Assembly (NCBI RefSeq): GCF_027596085.1
Contig: NC_072469.1
Span: 11,367,914-11,431,913, forward strand
DNA length: 64,000 bases
Source: Anoplopoma fimbria
Lineage: Eukaryota; Chordata; Actinopteri; Perciformes; Anoplopomatidae
Direction of reading: 5' to 3'
Positions 60,081 to 64,000 of this stretch are shown here, one piece after another. Every line of letters begins with the position of its first letter. Within the stretch, counting starts at the first letter, position 1. A program made the translations under genes and the position numbers. The notes beneath the pieces were generated by a model that had not been told where the DNA came from, made no database searches, and saw only the letters and a list, made by a program, of their open reading frames with translations.

Positions 60081-63000
60081 TGGTAATTACAATATATTTA
60101 AAGAGTGGGCTTACATTTACACTAACATCGCTGTTTTGATTCTTGGTTTTGATCTTATTCAGGATGTGATGTTTACATGGAACATCAGAAACTTGGTTAT
60201 TTATAGCCCATTCACGATTCTAACAGTATCCAGGCTTCTGATCATCTGAACAGTTGTGTGATCAGCCAAATCAAAATGTTTTTCAGGGACATGCAAGTAT
60301 TCATAAGGTTTTTATAACTTTCAATGCAAATTTGCCGTCGAAAATCCCTGCATGGTGGGAAACAGCTTCATGGCTGTGTCTGAAACCAGGATATGATGTA
60401 TACATGCACAACACATAACTAGAATACTCCAAACACCTGATCATAACTAGGAAACAAGTGCACATGTAAAAACACTCAATGGCTGTTGCTGAAAAAAATG
60501 CCTTAAACAATATAAAAATCACTTGTTTTCATTTTAAATTTTTGATTTGTTTTGTAAAATCTATGTAAATCTATCTGTGATCGTACTACTACTGCGTAAC
60601 TCAATGTTGGGGAGAGAATCACTAACGCATACAGCACTGTCTCCTTCAGAAGTACATTCACATATAACTAAACTACACTCTTTCTCGCAATTTAAAAACT
60701 TTTCAAACACATGGTTAACTAACAAAACAACAACAAACAACATAAATACCTAGTTAGGTGTAGAAAACAAAACAACTTAGTAAGGTTTAAACAACAAAAC
60801 TTCTTAGTTAGACAATAATGTTAGGGAGACAGAGCTGACAGCACACAGACAAACACCTTGTTGAGCTACAGCTAAATACTACATGCTCTTAGAGACCCAG
60901 TGCTGCAGCGTTTGACGCTTATCACCCACAGACAGGGTTGCTCCAGGCGCAGTCATATCTGGGGGCACAGCTCCTGTCTGCTGGCCCGCCTGATCATTTT
61001 TTGTTTTTTTTCCCTTAACACCTCACATCTGAGGCACTGAACCCATCAGGCCTGAGTCAACACCCAGCTTCCTGTCTTCATGTAGCCTCGGTGCATGGCT
61101 TTGATTTGAATGTGAAACACACTGCAGGGAACAGGAACTTCTCTTCAAATGCCACTTTTACTGTCTGATTAAACAGCTGCTGTTTCTCCTCCAACCTACA
61201 TAGTGTTCTCCACGCACACTCTTCCTCTGTGAAGAGGTAATTACAATACGTGGGAGGTCAGGGTAATGATATAGAGAACACAAGCAGGTTGATTACACCA
61301 GTTGCTAGGTAAACATCCACTGATTAGATGGTATATGTACTCACCGTGAATGCAGTAGTTCTTGCCATTGAATGGTTTCTTTATATAAATAGTGCTACAT
61401 TGCAAACATTACATAATAACCATGACTTAAACTGTCATTTGTTTATATAAACACCAAGAGATAAATTCTAAATACTAATTTAAACAGAAAAATGGCAAAC
61501 ATTGTCTCCATTTCTTGGTGTATTTTGACAATAATTCATGTTTAAAAAGGATTAAAAAAACTTAAAATGTATTATATAAAAACATCTATTATATATTGAG
61601 AGTTTTTAGGATAAGAAGTTAATGCCCAATGTCTTGCATCTTCCACTCAGGGCACACAAAGTATAACAAACACACCCTATCTGCATAAATATGTTTTATG
61701 TCCATCTCAACATGTAACCCATACGCCCATATGTACATTCACAGATTTATTTCCTTTAATCATTGCTCCTCTCAGAACTCAGAATCTAGTGCCCCTGTTT
61801 TCTTTCAAAAATTTATTTTATAGTTCAGCTGACGCTAATATGAGGCCTCAGCAGTCTGAGTTCAAATGGATATATTCCCAATTTAGAGTCTTTTTAACAC
61901 AAACTCCTTTTTGTACTCTATCTATATTTTGCACTAAAAAGACTGTAACTTTGGAAAATACTTTGTTTTTTCTGGTCCAGACATGCTGAAGCCTCATATT
62001 AGCTTCAGCTAACTTTTTGAATGTATTTTGGAACAGAACAAGGTCTGTAGATCGTGACCCCCGTCCCTGACATTGGTTTTGCCTTATGAAGGGATCTCTT
62101 GATAACGAGTGTGAATAATCGGCCTGATCGCCTAAAAATCATGGCTAAAATTCAACTTTCACTTATTTTAATTTACTTCTGTAACTAAAATAATCTAACA
62201 AACTAAAACAAAAAATATCATTCCTGTAGAATGCCTTTTAGTCGTATGGGAATGCAATCATATAGGAGAAAGGGTTGGAGTAGGAGGAACAATTACACCA
62301 ACCATTAGCTGTGGTAATACATGGGCATGTGTGTATTGTTTCTGGACGTTCAATGTGAACTTATCCTTTAATGAGAGAAACTGTGTGTGGGTGCAGAGAA
62401 CAAATATCTTGTAGGCAGTGCAGACAGATGGAATAAATATGGCAGTGTTAGTGAGCCACATTAAGTTCTGGAAAGACATCATCAACCTGTAACTTACAGG
62501 ACTGGTAACGTTTTTTATTTTGTTAGTCAACAATAAGACCAAAACCGATAATGTGTTGGTCCATCTCCAATACTTTCTAACTTCCCTTTACATGTCTGCG
62601 ACTCTCAACACCAAGCCCATTGGTTCCTACTGAAGATAAATATGCACATACGCCTACATAAACATACATCCATACACACATAACATCCAGCAAGTAAAAG
62701 AAAAATGCTCTGCACTCAAATGTGCCCTTTATTTTCTCTTTGCATTCTTTTCAATAATGATTTTTTTTTTTTTTCTCTCATTATTTACATTTTGGGATAA
62801 AACTATCCCCTAAAGCTCTTTGGCTAAATCTCCCACTGCCTTAATAAGCCAACAACTCACAATGAAGAACACCCTGGCACCACTAATTGAGCTGCTGTAG
62901 ACTTAACTTATGTGCCCAAATGAAATTCTTGTGTCAGTTAGGTCACTGGTGGAAAATCTCCACAGAGGAGGATAATTGAGTCTGAAGGAGTAGAATTCTG

Positions 63001-64000
63001 CAGTGTTTCCTAAACACCAGCCGCCAGGCAGCTCTTCATCCAGGGAAACAACACAATCAACCGACATTCAATCACTCCCCTCCCTCATTCTTTTAGTGTA
63101 GAGCAATCACGCGGCTGCCGGGGCTATGGCGGTGCGCTTACATCACCTCCCAGGATTCTCGGGCATTAAAGCTCACATCTTTCAAACGGCGATCTCTTGC
63201 AGCCATTTGAAGTCACAGGGGTGAAAAAAATTAACCACTCCAGCTTCAGACTACAAAACACACGTCACTGACATTTCAGGAGTGCAACTGTGATCTAATT
63301 CTGCCGCAATTTTATGAATAACAACATTTTATTATGTGTTTCTGCAAACATAAAAAGAATAACCAGGGTTTTAAAGGTGACTGTGATATAGACTACATTG
63401 AAAAGAGAGAGAGACAAGATATTATCACCTCCAGAATCTCTCCTGATAGATTGTTTGGACACATTCTGCTCTTTCAGAGATGTGGGTGTGTGCGTGAGCG
63501 TTTGCCAGCATGGACTCTGTGGACTGTTTCTATTTTGAGAGTAATGGCTGCTGGATTCAGGAGGGCCCGTTCCCATCTAATCTCCTTGACTTCTCGACAG
63601 GCAATTTGGGACACAGAGATGTGTTATCTGAGGGCCACCTTGATGGCACACGCTGATACATGCTTACATCCTCACTGCGTTTCAGAGACATCCAGCACTG
63701 ACCAGGACTACAACGCATAAATACTAGTCAAATCAGTGACGGAAAGAAATATGAAAACAAAATGATAATACAGGTATTCATACATTTATAAGGGTAAGCT
63801 ACCGCCAGTGATGGCCACTGAATTCCTGTAGCGTACCTCGCTGGTCTCAGTCTATGGCTGAAGGGGCGCTAACACTCCCTAAAGTCTGATGTGCAGATAG
63901 GACACTGTAGACAGGATGAAGCGTCCGCTTCGGTTCATTCACACAAAAACTGGCAATCCTACAGGGTTAGGCAGAGGTGTGGATGTGTTTGTTTGAGCTT
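60081..64000. other. Unclassified right end of window
   Basis: No gene, transposon or named repeat. It contains an AT-rich block at 61400-61620 and a T run at 62760-62774. The segment at 62820-63240 has balanced composition and no simple repeats, and is a candidate for conserved non-coding DNA. Frames such as 63334-63720 have no domain. Confidence 0.35.

Overview
The window reads as a gene-poor, AT-rich stretch of a teleost (ray-finned fish) nuclear genome. The case rests on its repeats. There are L2-clade non-LTR retrotransposons, one of them with the GCTTTGGATAAAAGCG tail typical of fish. There is a Rex1-like LINE, several Tc1 elements with about 200-bp terminal inverted repeats, a Ty3/Gypsy LTR, a THAP-domain transposase remnant, tRNA-derived SINEs and very long (CA)n tracts. 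I found no host protein-coding gene, rRNA or functional tRNA that I could defend. Almost every long open frame is either transposon-derived or a chance frame in a microsatellite.

Layout. The window opens with a 22-bp minisatellite (1-165). From 1.1 to 10.3 kb there is a nested transposon complex. A decayed THAP-type transposase on the minus strand (last exon at 3.3-3.5 kb, N-terminal exons at 9.5-10.1 kb) flanks a minus-strand L2 LINE (3.56-7.89 kb). The L2 reverse transcriptase is split by a complete Tc1 element (4691-6304), and the L2 abuts a Gypsy 5' LTR plus a proline-rich Gag-like frame (7895-9133). From 10 to 19 kb the sequence is mostly unclassified, with two SINEs. A Rex1-like LINE (minus) occupies 19.1-20.9 kb and ends at a long (TA)n. 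From 21 to 34 kb there are a 20-bp minisatellite, retroposon tails, MITE-like repeats, a 37-bp hairpin, a (CA)n tract, an L2 remnant invaded by a retroposon, and an LTR-like repeat invaded by a SINE. At 35.2-36.3 kb lies a 5'-truncated L2, followed by a 743-bp MITE with long inverted repeats. From 38 to 56 kb there are mainly unique sequence, two further LTR-like repeats, SINEs and two large (CA)n tracts. At 56.3-58.6 kb a Tc1 element has been invaded by a Tc1 of another family. The last 5.4 kb shows nothing I can classify.

How the parts relate. There is no operon-like or pathway logic here; the organisation is historical. Insertions can be ordered: L2 before Tc1, older L2 before retroposon tail, LTR-like repeat before SINE, Tc1 before Tc1. 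Two SINE types share a body but carry different 3' tails, each resembling an L2 lineage present in the window. All protein-coding mobile-element genes seen are broken by stops, frameshifts or deletions, so none looks autonomous. I did not find a convincing new biological system. The most informative observations are the nested THAP/L2/Tc1/Gypsy complex, the self-priming signature next to the Gypsy LTR, SINE tail exchange, a three-copy family built from about 20-bp internal units, and the foldback and long-TIR elements.
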